Assembly (NCBI RefSeq): GCF_019645815.1
Contig: NZ_CP080997.1
Location: 3,786,880 to 3,850,879, forward strand
Direction of reading: 5' to 3'
DNA length: 64,000 bases
From: Mycolicibacter heraklionensis
GTDB taxonomy: Bacteria; Actinomycetota; Actinomycetes; Mycobacteriales; Mycobacteriaceae
The position numbers were made by a program, and so were the translations under genes. Shown here in pieces: positions 57,606 to 64,000 of this stretch. A model generated the notes under the pieces. That model saw nothing but the letters and a program-made list of their open reading frames with translations. It was not told the origin of the DNA and ran no database searches. Positions within the stretch are counted from its first letter, which is position 1. Each line of letters starts with the position of its first letter.

Positions 57606-59228
57606 CTAGTGGGCGTGCCCGTGATGCCCGTGGCCGGCGTGCGCGTCGACCTCGACGGGCTTCTCGACAACCGCCGTCTCGGTGGTCAGCACCATCCGCG
57701 CCACCGACGCGGCGTTGAGCACCGCGGAGCGGGTCACCTTGACCGGGTCGATGACGCCGTCGGCAGCCAGGTCGCCGTAGGACAGCGTTGCGGCGTTGAA
57801 GCCCTGTCCGGCCGGCAACTCGGCGACCTTGCTGGTCACCACGGCACCGTCCACGCCGGCGTTGGTGGCGATCCAGTACAGCGGCGCGCTCAGCGCGGCG
57901 GCGAACACCTCCACGCCCTGCTTCTCGTCGCCGGTCAGCGAGGACCGCAGCTCCGACAGCGCCGCGCGGGCCTGCACCAGCGCCGCGCCGCCGCCGGTGA
58001 CGATGCCCTCCTCGACCGCAGCCTTGGCCGCCGCCACCGCGTCTTCGACCCGGTGCTTGCGCTCCTTGAGTGCGGTCTCGGTGGCCGCGCCGACCTTGAT
58101 CACGGCCACGCCGCCGGCCAGCTTGGCCAGCCGCTCCTCGAGCTTTTCGCGGTCCCAGTCGGAGTCGGTCGCCTCGATCTCGGCACGCAGCTGCTTGACC
58201 CGGCCGGCGATGGCCTCGGCGGTCCCGGCACCGTCGACGATCACGGTGTCGTCCTTGCTGACCACCACCCGGCGGGCCGTGCCCAGCACGTCCAGACCGG
58301 CGTCGCGCAGGGTCAGGCCGACGTCGGGGTTGATCACCTGGGCGCCGGTGACGACCGCGAGGTCTTCCAGGAACGCCTTGCGCCGGTCGCCGAAGTAGGG
58401 CGCCTTGACCGCGACGGCCTTGAGCGTCTTGCGGATTGCGTTGACCACCAGGGTCGACAGCGGCTCACCTTCGACGTCCTCGGCGATGATCAGCAGCGGC
58501 TTGTTTGCCTCGACGACCTTCTCCAGCAGCGGCAGCAGGTCCGGCAGCGAGCTGATCTTGTCGCGGTGCAGCAGGATCAGGGCGTCTTCGAGGACGGCTT
58601 CCTGCGAGTCGAAGTCGGTGACGAAGTACGCCGACAGGAAACCCTTGTCGAAGCCGACACCGTCGGTGATCTCCAGCTCGGTGGACAGGGTCGAGGACTC
58701 CTCCACGCTGACCACGCCGTCGCTGCCGACCTTGGTCATCGCCTCGCCGACCAGCTCGCCGATCTCCTCGTCGCGCGAGGACACGGTGGCCACCTGCGCG
58801 ATCGATTCCTTGCCCGAGACCGGGATGGCCGCGGCCAGCAGCGCTTGCGACACCGCGTCGGCGGCCTTGGCGATGCCGGCGCCCAGCGCGATCGGGTTGG
58901 CACCGGCCGCGACGTTGCGCAGTCCGCCGGAGATGATGGCCTGGGCCAGCACGGTGGCGGTGGTGGTGCCGTCGCCGGCCACGTCGTTGGTCTTGGTGGC
59001 CACCGACTTCACCAGCTGTGCGCCGAGGTTCTCGAACGGGTCCTCCAGGTCCACGTCGCGCGCCACGGTGACGCCGTCCATGGTCACCGTCGGGCCGCCG
59101 AAGGACTTGGCCAGCACCACCGTGCGGCCGCGCGGGCCCAGTGTCACCCGGACTGCGTCGGCGAGCTTGTTCACGCCGGCTTCCATCGCCCGGCGCGCGG
59201 CCTCGTTGAACTCAATCTGCTTGCTCAT
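57606..59228 (-). CDS. groEL1: Chaperonin GroEL1 with histidine-rich tail
   Basis: 540 aa, the GroEL1 length. ATPase motif Gly-Asp-Gly-Thr-Thr-Thr-Ala (about 84-90) and the usual apical-domain segments are present. It ends in a His-rich tail (His-Ala-Gly-His-Gly-His-His-Gly-His-Ala-His) instead of the Gly-Gly-Met repeats of GroEL2; this marks the mycobacterial GroEL1 paralogue, located next to groES. GroEL1 is not the housekeeping chaperonin; in M. smegmatis it affects mycolate synthesis during biofilm growth through KasA. Interesting here because a KasA/KasB-type gene is also in the window. Confidence 0.97.
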   Translation of the reverse strand: MSKQIEFNEAARRAMEAGVNKLADAVRVTLGPRGRTVVLAKSFGGPTVTMDGVTVARDVDLEDPFENLGAQLVKSVATKTNDVAGDGTTTATVLAQAIISGGLRNVAAGANPIALGAGIAKAADAVSQALLAAAIPVSGKESIAQVATVSSRDEEIGELVGEAMTKVGSDGVVSVEESSTLSTELEITDGVGFDKGFLSAYFVTDFDSQEAVLEDALILLHRDKISSLPDLLPLLEKVVEANKPLLIIAEDVEGEPLSTLVVNAIRKTLKAVAVKAPYFGDRRKAFLEDLAVVTGAQVINPDVGLTLRDAGLDVLGTARRVVVSKDDTVIVDGAGTAEAIAGRVKQLRAEIEATDSDWDREKLEERLAKLAGGVAVIKVGAATETALKERKHRVEDAVAAAKAAVEEGIVTGGGAALVQARAALSELRSSLTGDEKQGVEVFAAALSAPLYWIATNAGVDGAVVTSKVAELPAGQGFNAATLSYGDLAADGVIDPVKVTRSAVLNAASVARMVLTTETAVVEKPVEVDAHAGHGHHGHAH

Positions 59229-59259
59229 AGCTGTTTAAGCCCTTTTCTCTACGCGTGCC

Positions 59260-59297
59260 GCCCCGGACATCACCCGTATTACGGGGATCTCCGGGGC
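59260..59297 (-). other. Hairpin in the groES-groEL1 intergenic RNA
   Basis: GCCCCGGA (59260-59267) pairs perfectly with TCCGGGGC (59290-59297); inside, CCCGTA/TACGGG forms a second stem. The 90-base spacer between groES and groEL1 is therefore strongly structured. In M. tuberculosis the groES-groEL1 transcript is reported to be cleaved between the genes; this is a candidate processing site. Confidence 0.5.
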
Positions 59298-59318
59298 GGG
59301 CACGGTGGTTGCTTGTGG

Positions 59319-59621
59319 CTACTTGCCGACGATCGCCAGCACGTCGCGCGCGGACAGGATGAGGTACTCCTCGCCGCCGTACTTGATCTCGGTGCCGCCG
59401 TACTTGCTGTAGATGACGACGTCGCCTTCCTTGACGTCCAGCGGGATCCGCTTGTCGCCATCCTCGTCCCACCGGCCGGGGCCGACAGCGACGACGGTGC
59501 CTTCTTGCGGCTTTTCCTTGGCAGTGTCCGGAATGACCAGACCGGAAGCGGTCGTGGTCTCGGCCTCGTTGGCCTGAACGAGGATCTTGTCCTCGAGTGG
59601 CTTGATGTTCACGCTCGCCAC
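59319..59621 (-). CDS. groES: Co-chaperonin GroES
   Basis: 100 aa from GTG 59621; GGAGGG lies eight bases upstream. The mobile loop Glu-Thr-Thr-Thr-Ala-Ser-Gly-Leu-Val-Ile and the motifs Gly-Pro-Gly-Arg-Trp and Tyr-Ser-Lys-Tyr-Gly-Gly-Thr-Glu are present. Caps the GroEL ring. Head of the operon, under HrcA/CIRCE control. Confidence 0.97.
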   Translation of the reverse strand: MASVNIKPLEDKILVQANEAETTTASGLVIPDTAKEKPQEGTVVAVGPGRWDEDGDKRIPLDVKEGDVVIYSKYGGTEIKYGGEEYLILSARDVLAIVGK

Positions 59622-59762
59622 GATTGGAGCCCTCCACATTGTCTGGATGCGACCCGGCCCTTGCCGAGCCCATCGGAACGTACTTACTTAAGGTGTTCGG
59701 CATTCGTGCGAGCCCTCGCGTCGTCGTCGCGGGTGCCGAGCGAGAATTCGAGCGACTGCCAC

Positions 59763-59789
59763 CTAGCACTCTATACATGAGAGTGCTAG
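59763..59789. promoter_or_regulatory. CIRCE element (HrcA operator) of groES
   Basis: CTAGCACTC (59763-59771), nine spacer bases, GAGTGCTAG (59781-59789): the CIRCE motif (TTAGCACTC-N9-GAGTGCTAA) with symmetric changes at the outer ends only. A third half-site AGCACTC follows at 59788-59794, so GAGTGCTAGCACTC (59781-59794) is itself a perfect palindrome. It lies about 140 bases upstream of groES. HrcA binds here and releases on heat shock. Confidence 0.95.
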
Positions 59790-59851
59790 CACTCAAGGTT
59801 ACCCCGGTGCCGGGATTATTTCCCAGTCTGCATCCAGGAAGCGAACCGACA

Positions 59852-60520
59852 ATGGCGCACATGTTGACCACCATGCGCTCCGCCGGGACAGCCGCCCTGA
59901 TCACCGCCGTCGCCATCGGCGTTGCCGGGCCGGTTCACGCCGACCCCAACGGCCGGATGTACGGCGACCCGGGTGCCGCCGCACCCTACTGGCGCTATCA
60001 ACACCAGGAGGACTGTGGGCTGATGGCGGTCGCCGACGTGGTCGGTCAGCTCACCGGCCATGAACCGCTGCAGATCGGCATCGAGTTGCGCGGCCTGTTC
60101 ACCCCGAGCAGCGACCACCAGGGCAGCGTCTACGAATTCGACGGCACGTCGCCGCAGGACATGGTGGTGCTGCTGAGCAACTACGGTGTCACCTCGGAGC
60201 TGACCTCCGGCAACACCATGACAGCCCTGGAGCAGGATCTGGCGGCCGGCCACAAGGTGATCGCCGGGCTCAACGCCGAGACCATCTGGGATTACCCGGC
60301 CGGGCAGGGCCAGCGCAGCCAGGCCGACCATGCCGTCGTCGTCACCGGCGTGGACACCGCCAACGACGTGGTGCACCTCAACGACAGCGGCACCCCCACC
60401 GGCCGTGACGAGCAGATCCCGATGACCACCTTCACCCAGGCCTGGGCGACCGGCGACAACCTGCTGATCGTCACCCAGGCGACCGGGTACCGCACGCTGC
60501 CGTGGGCGCCCAAAATTTAG
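59852..60520 (+). CDS. Secreted C39-like (papain-fold) peptidase-domain protein
   Basis: 222 aa from ATG 59852 (59861 possible). Signal peptide about 1-34, ending Val-His-Ala. The mature domain has Gln-Glu-Asp-Cys-Gly-Leu-Met-Ala-Val-Ala (Cys near 52), Asp-His-Ala-Val-Val-Val-Thr-Gly-Val-Asp (His) and Leu-Asn-Asp-Ser-Gly (Asp/Asn), the order of a Peptidase_C39_2 domain. Could be a secreted cysteine protease. Divergent from groES; the CIRCE lies about 60 bases upstream of this gene, so it might be co-regulated. Confidence 0.8.
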   Translation: MAHMLTTMRSAGTAALITAVAIGVAGPVHADPNGRMYGDPGAAAPYWRYQHQEDCGLMAVADVVGQLTGHEPLQIGIELRGLFTPSSDHQGSVYEFDGTSPQDMVVLLSNYGVTSELTSGNTMTALEQDLAAGHKVIAGLNAETIWDYPAGQGQRSQADHAVVVTGVDTANDVVHLNDSGTPTGRDEQIPMTTFTQAWATGDNLLIVTQATGYRTLPWAPKI

Positions 60521-60533
60521 CGGCGAGTCTCGG

Positions 60534-61568
60534 TCAGCCCACTTGGCCCTGCACCACCGGCAGGCCCGGGTTGGTGGCCACGTCCAGCGGTGACGGCGCC
60601 GCCCCGGCGGCGATCAGGTGTGCCGCGAACGACGCGATCATCGCCCCGTTGTCGGTGCACAGCCGCAACGGCGGGATGCGCAGCGTCAAACCTGCTGCTG
60701 CACAGCGTTGTTCGGCGAGTTCGCGCAACCGGGAATTGGCCGCCACCCCGCCGGCGATCAGCAGGGTGCCGACCCCGAGATCCGTGGCCGCACGCACCGC
60801 TTTGGCCGTCAAGACGTCGGCGACCGACTCCTGGAAACCGGCCGCCACATCCGCGGCGACGAAGTCGGGGTTGCGCTCCACATAGCGGGCGACGGCCGTC
60901 TTGAGCCCGGAGAAGCTGAACGTGTACGGGGCATCCCGCGGGCCGGTCATGCCGCGCGGGAACACCACGGCGTGGACGTCCCCGGTGCGGGCCAGCTCGT
61001 CCAGCGCCCGCCCGCCCGGGTAGCCCAGCCCGAGCAGCCGGGCCACCTTGTCGTAGGCCTCCCCCGCGGCGTCGTCGACGGTGCTGCCCAGCTCGACGAT
61101 CGGCTCCCCCAGCGACCGCACATACAGCAGGTGGGTGTGGCCGCCGGAGACCAGCAGGCCCACACACTCGGGCAGCGGGCCATGGGCGTAGACGTCCGCG
61201 GCCAGGTGCCCGCCCAGGTGGTTGACCGCGTAGAACGGCACTCCCCAGGCCGCCGCGTACGCCTTGGCTGCGGCCGCCCCCACCAACAGCGCGCCCGCCA
61301 AACCCGGCCCGATGGTGGCCGCCACTGCGTCCGGACGGCGGTCCTCTCCCAATCCCGCTGCCGTCAGCGCCCGACGCATGGTCGGGCCCAACGCCTCCAG
61401 ATGTGCTCGCGACGCGATCTCGGGCACCACCCCGCCGAAGCGGGTGTGCTCCTCCACGCTGGAGGCCACCTCGTCGGCCAGCAGCGTCAGGGTGCCGTCG
61501 GCTTCCAGGCGGGTGATGCCGACACCCGTTTCGTCGCAAGAGGATTCGATGGCCAGGACGATGGTCAT
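60534..61568 (-). CDS. tsaD: tRNA N6-threonylcarbamoyladenosine transferase TsaD
   Basis: 344 aa from ATG 61568, overlapping the preceding stop as ATGA. Transfers the threonylcarbamoyl group to A37 of ANN-decoding tRNAs, with TsaB and TsaE. Actin-like fold; metal-binding His pair in Arg-Ala-His-Leu-Glu-Ala-Leu (His near 56) and neighbouring residues; Gly-Gly-His-Thr-His-Leu-Leu; Gly-Gly-Val-Ala-Ala-Asn-Ser. Also known as Gcp. Converges with the C39-like gene. Confidence 0.97.
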   Translation of the reverse strand: MTIVLAIESSCDETGVGITRLEADGTLTLLADEVASSVEEHTRFGGVVPEIASRAHLEALGPTMRRALTAAGLGEDRRPDAVAATIGPGLAGALLVGAAAAKAYAAAWGVPFYAVNHLGGHLAADVYAHGPLPECVGLLVSGGHTHLLYVRSLGEPIVELGSTVDDAAGEAYDKVARLLGLGYPGGRALDELARTGDVHAVVFPRGMTGPRDAPYTFSFSGLKTAVARYVERNPDFVAADVAAGFQESVADVLTAKAVRAATDLGVGTLLIAGGVAANSRLRELAEQRCAAAGLTLRIPPLRLCTDNGAMIASFAAHLIAAGAAPSPLDVATNPGLPVVQGQVG

Positions 61569-62641
61569 GAGACAGCTCCCCGCCGCATGGTGTAGGCGTC
61601 GGCGCCGTTGCGGTAGTAGCGCTTACGAAGTCCGGTCTCGACAAAGCCGACGTCGCGGTAGAGCGCGATCGCCGCAGCGTTGTCCGTGCGGACCTCCAAG
61701 TGCACCACGCCGCCGTCGGCGTACTCCAGCAGGTCGGTGAGCAGCCGCCGCCCAATGCCACGCCCCTGATGCGCCTTGTCCACCCCGATGGTGTGCACCT
61801 CGTACTCGAACGGCGGGGTGCGTCCAAGCCGCGCGATTCCGCCGTAGCCCACCACGGCGTCGCCGATCCGGGCGGCGACGTAGTGGTGGTCGCGGGCTCC
61901 GATCGCCCGGCTGAACGCCTCGGCCGGCCACGGGTCGTCGCCGCCGAACAGTTGGGCTTCCAATTCGGCGCAGCGCTCCGCGTCGCTGTCCACCAGGGCA
62001 CCCAGCGTCACCGGTGCAGCGGCCGTCGCCGGGGGTTTGGCGTCGGGGCGGCGAAGATACAGCGGCACCAGCGATTCCGGCGCTTCGTTCCAATCCCGCA
62101 CCGCGGCGACCAGTCCCGCAGGAGTCGGGTGGGTGGCGTCGAGGACCGGCAGGTCGAACAGCCCGGCGTGTGCCGGCGAGCCGGCCACCGCGACGGCATC
62201 GGCGGGATCGACACCGGCCGGGGCACACACCGCCGGGCCGGCTACCCGAGCGCCGTCGCGATAGCGCGCCCAGTAGACCTCCCGACGGCGCGCATCGGTG
62301 ACCACCAGGACCGGCCCCGTGGTGCGCACCCCGATCGCATCCAGGCTGCACACCCCGTACACCGGTATGCCCAGGGCGTGGCCGTAGGCGGCGGCGCTGG
62401 CCATCCCGACCCGCAGGCCGGTGAACGGTCCCGGGCCGCAACCCACTACGACCGCTGACAGGTCGGCCATGGTCAGGCCGGCGTCGGCCAGTGCGCCCAG
62501 CACATTGGGGGTCAGCCGTTCGGCGTGCGCGCGAGCGTCGGGGGTGACCCGCTCGGCCAACACGGTGTGCCGATCGGCGGCCACCACGCCCGCGGTGACG
62601 GCGGGGGTGGCGGTGTCGATCGTCAGAATCGCTCCGGTCAC
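61565..62641 (-). CDS. tsaB: Fused TsaB-RimI protein
   Basis: 358 aa as a single frame from GTG 62641 (62653 possible). Residues about 1-205 are TsaB (Ile-Asp-Thr-Ala-Thr-Pro-Ala, Gly-Pro-Gly-Pro-Phe-Thr-Gly-Leu-Arg-Val), needed for t6A synthesis; residues about 215-358 are RimI, a GNAT N-acetyltransferase (Val-His-Thr-Ile-Gly-Val, acetyl-CoA loop Gln-Gly-Arg-Gly-Ile-Gly, Asn-Ala-Ala-Ala-Ile-Ala-Leu-Tyr). In M. tuberculosis these are two genes (Rv3421c, Rv3420c). The junction (Pro-Asp-Ala-Lys-Pro-Pro-Ala-Thr) has no stop; an internal GTG could still give free RimI. Confidence 0.92.
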   Translation of the reverse strand: MTGAILTIDTATPAVTAGVVAADRHTVLAERVTPDARAHAERLTPNVLGALADAGLTMADLSAVVVGCGPGPFTGLRVGMASAAAYGHALGIPVYGVCSLDAIGVRTTGPVLVVTDARRREVYWARYRDGARVAGPAVCAPAGVDPADAVAVAGSPAHAGLFDLPVLDATHPTPAGLVAAVRDWNEAPESLVPLYLRRPDAKPPATAAAPVTLGALVDSDAERCAELEAQLFGGDDPWPAEAFSRAIGARDHHYVAARIGDAVVGYGGIARLGRTPPFEYEVHTIGVDKAHQGRGIGRRLLTDLLEYADGGVVHLEVRTDNAAAIALYRDVGFVETGLRKRYYRNGADAYTMRRGAVS

Positions 62642-63099
62642 GGCGTGTGCCACCGCCAGGTCGCGGTGCGCGTCTCGGAGTCCGCTGCGCGGTCCAGCCG
62701 GATGTCCAAGTGCCGTTCGGAGAGCCGCTCGGCCAGTCCTTCACCCCACTCCACCACAACGACGGCGTCGTCGAGTTCGGTGTCGAGGTCGAGTGAGTCC
62801 AGCTCGGCCGGCAGGTCCAGGCCCGTCTCGTCGAGCAGCCGGTAAAGGTCGACGTGAATCATCGCCGGGCTGTCCGGCCGGCGGGCCCGGTGCTCGCGGG
62901 CCAGCACGAACGTTGGCGAGGTGACCGGGCCGTCGACATCGAGGGCGGCGGCGATCCCCTTGGCCAGCACGGTTTTTCCGGCACCCAGCGGGCCGGACAG
63001 CACCACCACGTCGCCGGCCCGCAGCTGCTCGCCCAGCCGAGTTCCCAGCGCGACAGTGTCCTCGGCGGTGGCCAGGGTCGCCTCCTGCGGATCAGCCAC
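62638..63099 (-). CDS. tsaE: tRNA t6A biosynthesis ATPase TsaE
   Basis: 153 aa from GTG 63099, overlapping the hydrolase stop by eight bases and the fusion gene's start as GTGA. Walker A Gly-Pro-Leu-Gly-Ala-Gly-Lys-Thr (about 36-43), Thr-Ser-Pro-Thr-Phe-Val-Leu, His-Val-Asp-Leu-Tyr-Arg-Leu and Val-Val-Glu-Trp-Gly-Glu are typical. ATP hydrolysis by TsaE drives the TsaB-TsaD cycle. Confidence 0.95.
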   Translation of the reverse strand: MADPQEATLATAEDTVALGTRLGEQLRAGDVVVLSGPLGAGKTVLAKGIAAALDVDGPVTSPTFVLAREHRARRPDSPAMIHVDLYRLLDETGLDLPAELDSLDLDTELDDAVVVVEWGEGLAERLSERHLDIRLDRAADSETRTATWRWHTP

Positions 63100-64000
63100 T
63101 GCGCCCGGCCCTTCGGCGTAACCGGTGAGTCAGCATGGCACGGCGCGGCGCGGCACGCTCCACCAGTCGCACCAGTGCCTCGTCGATGACATCGGGTTCC
63201 TCCAGCTGCACCAGATGCCCGGCCCCGGGCACGATCACCAGCTCACAATCCCACAGCGTGGCCGCCATCGCCCGCGAGTACCCCGGCGGGGTGAGCAGGT
63301 CCTGGTCGCCGCAGGCGACCAGGGTCGGGATCTTGGCCAGCGTCGCCAGCGCGGCACTCTCGTCGTGCACCTCCAGGGCGTGCAGGAAGCCCACCATGGT
63401 CGCGACCGGGGTGGCGTGCATCATTTCCTCGGAGTACGCCACCACGCTCGGACTGATCTTGTCGGTGCCGTAGGAAGCGGCGCGCAGGATCGGTGCGATC
63501 ACCCCGCGGGCCGCCCCGCGGCCGCGGTGCACCAGTTTCGGTGCGTAGCGCACACTGAACTGCACGGCTTCCAGCGCCGGGTTACGCAGGATCTGGCCCA
63601 GCGGGGACCGGGAAACCCCTTTGGCGGCAGACGCTATCAACGCTGCGCCGACGATCCGGCTGCCGTAGCGCTGGGGAAACTGTCGCGCGTGTGCCAGCAC
63701 CGTCATGCCGCCCATCGAATGCCCGACCAGCACCACCGGGCCGCGCGGGACGGTGGCCCGCAGCACCGCCTCCAGATCCTGGCCGAGTCGCGGCACGGTG
63801 TAGGTGCCCGGTGGGGCGACACTGGAATCGCCGTGGCCGCGCTGGTCGTAGAAGACCATGCGGACCTGATCGCCCCACTCGGCTGCCAGCCGCGCCCGCT
63901 GAAAGTGGAAGGACCCCATCCGCAGACAGAATCCGTGCGCGAACACCACCGTCAACGGTGCGTTGCGCGGACCGGTGTCGCGCACCGCCAGTTCGACCCC
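63092..64000 (-). CDS. Alpha/beta hydrolase (5' end cut by window edge)
   Basis: At least 302 aa; the frame is open to the window edge (Gly-Val-Glu-Leu-Ala-Val-Arg-Asp), so GTG 63985 is probably not the real start. Nucleophile Ser in Gly-His-Ser-Met-Gly-Gly, Asp in Cys-Gly-Asp-Gln-Asp and His in Gly-Ala-Gly-His-Leu-Val-Gln-Leu-Glu-Glu-Pro complete the triad. Substrate unknown. It heads the tsaE-tsaB/rimI-tsaD operon, overlapping tsaE. Confidence 0.88.
   Translation of the reverse strand, partial: GVELAVRDTGPRNAPLTVVFAHGFCLRMGSFHFQRARLAAEWGDQVRMVFYDQRGHGDSSVAPPGTYTVPRLGQDLEAVLRATVPRGPVVLVGHSMGGMTVLAHARQFPQRYGSRIVGAALIASAAKGVSRSPLGQILRNPALEAVQFSVRYAPKLVHRGRGAARGVIAPILRAASYGTDKISPSVVAYSEEMMHATPVATMVGFLHALEVHDESAALATLAKIPTLVACGDQDLLTPPGYSRAMAATLWDCELVIVPGAGHLVQLEEPDVIDEALVRLVERAAPRRAMLTHRLRRRAGRSG

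Overview
The window is a 64 kb chromosomal segment from a mycobacterium. GC is high. It carries WhiB3, a KasA/KasB-type ketosynthase with two mycolic acid methyltransferases, an MmpS/MmpL pair, DUF732 proteins, PE-PPE-domain hydrolases, a PGRS-like glycine-rich protein and ImuA'/ImuB/DnaE2. Gene order from the DUF3017/folD pair to tsaE follows, with interruptions, the Rv3355c-Rv3422c stretch of M. tuberculosis as I remember it. Genes absent by comparison include sigD with its anti-sigma gene, relJK, Rv3369 and cmaA1. Genes inserted by comparison include the Rv1747-like ABC transporter, a PhyH dioxygenase, a DUF2236/TetR pair and two PE-PPE hydrolases. This points to a non-tuberculous mycobacterium; I cannot name the species. 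Assignments rest on motifs and remembered family sequences, not on a database search.

Layout. 0-6.4 kb: the N-terminus of a secreted protein, a secreted glycine-rich GH5 enzyme, a DUF732 protein, and a minus-strand operon cmaA2-like / umaA-like / beta-ketoacyl synthase. 6.4-18.6 kb: DUF3017 and folD, an old-yellow-enzyme family oxidoreductase, an FHA-FHA-ABC transporter, the five-gene Nit-histidine kinase / roadblock / DUF742 / GTPase / mfpA operon, a DUF732 gene, spoU and a nitroreductase. 18.6-35.5 kb: dnaE2 with a LexA box, mmpS-mmpL, a universal stress protein, otsB, a MaoC-type hydratase, lpqD, a TMEM175-type channel, acrA1, iunH carrying an in-frame 57-bp tandem repeat, then imuB and imuA' with a second LexA box. 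35.6-49.5 kb: DUF2236 plus TetR, a PhyH dioxygenase coupled to guaA, a beta-phosphoglucomutase/GH65 pair, a TetR regulator with two palindromic operators facing an Rv3406-like sulfatase, choD, guaB3, guaB2 and a DUF5319 gene. 49.5-57.5 kb (accessory-rich): a helical-repeat-like protein, whiB3, a DUF732 gene, two tandem PE-PPE-type hydrolases, an HdeA-like lipoprotein with a GlsB/YmgE membrane protein, a diiron ferritin-like protein, an HXXEE membrane protein, a hydroxylaminobenzene-mutase-like protein and a methyltransferase. 57.5-64 kb: groEL1 and groES with a CIRCE element, a secreted C39-like protein, tsaD, a fused tsaB-rimI, tsaE and the C-terminus of an alpha/beta hydrolase.

Functional themes: envelope lipid building and export; SOS mutagenesis (all three mutasome genes present, with a LexA box at both loci); GMP synthesis (guaA, guaB2 and its paralogue guaB3); chaperonin regulation by HrcA/CIRCE; and the tRNA t6A pathway (tsaD, tsaB, tsaE). 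No rRNA, tRNA, CRISPR array, transposase or prophage was recognised. I found no wholly new system. The most unusual items are the 57-bp in-frame repeat in iunH, the PE-less glycine-rich GH5 protein, the mycolate operon arrangement, the tsaB-rimI fusion and a possible leader peptide coupled to the histidine kinase.
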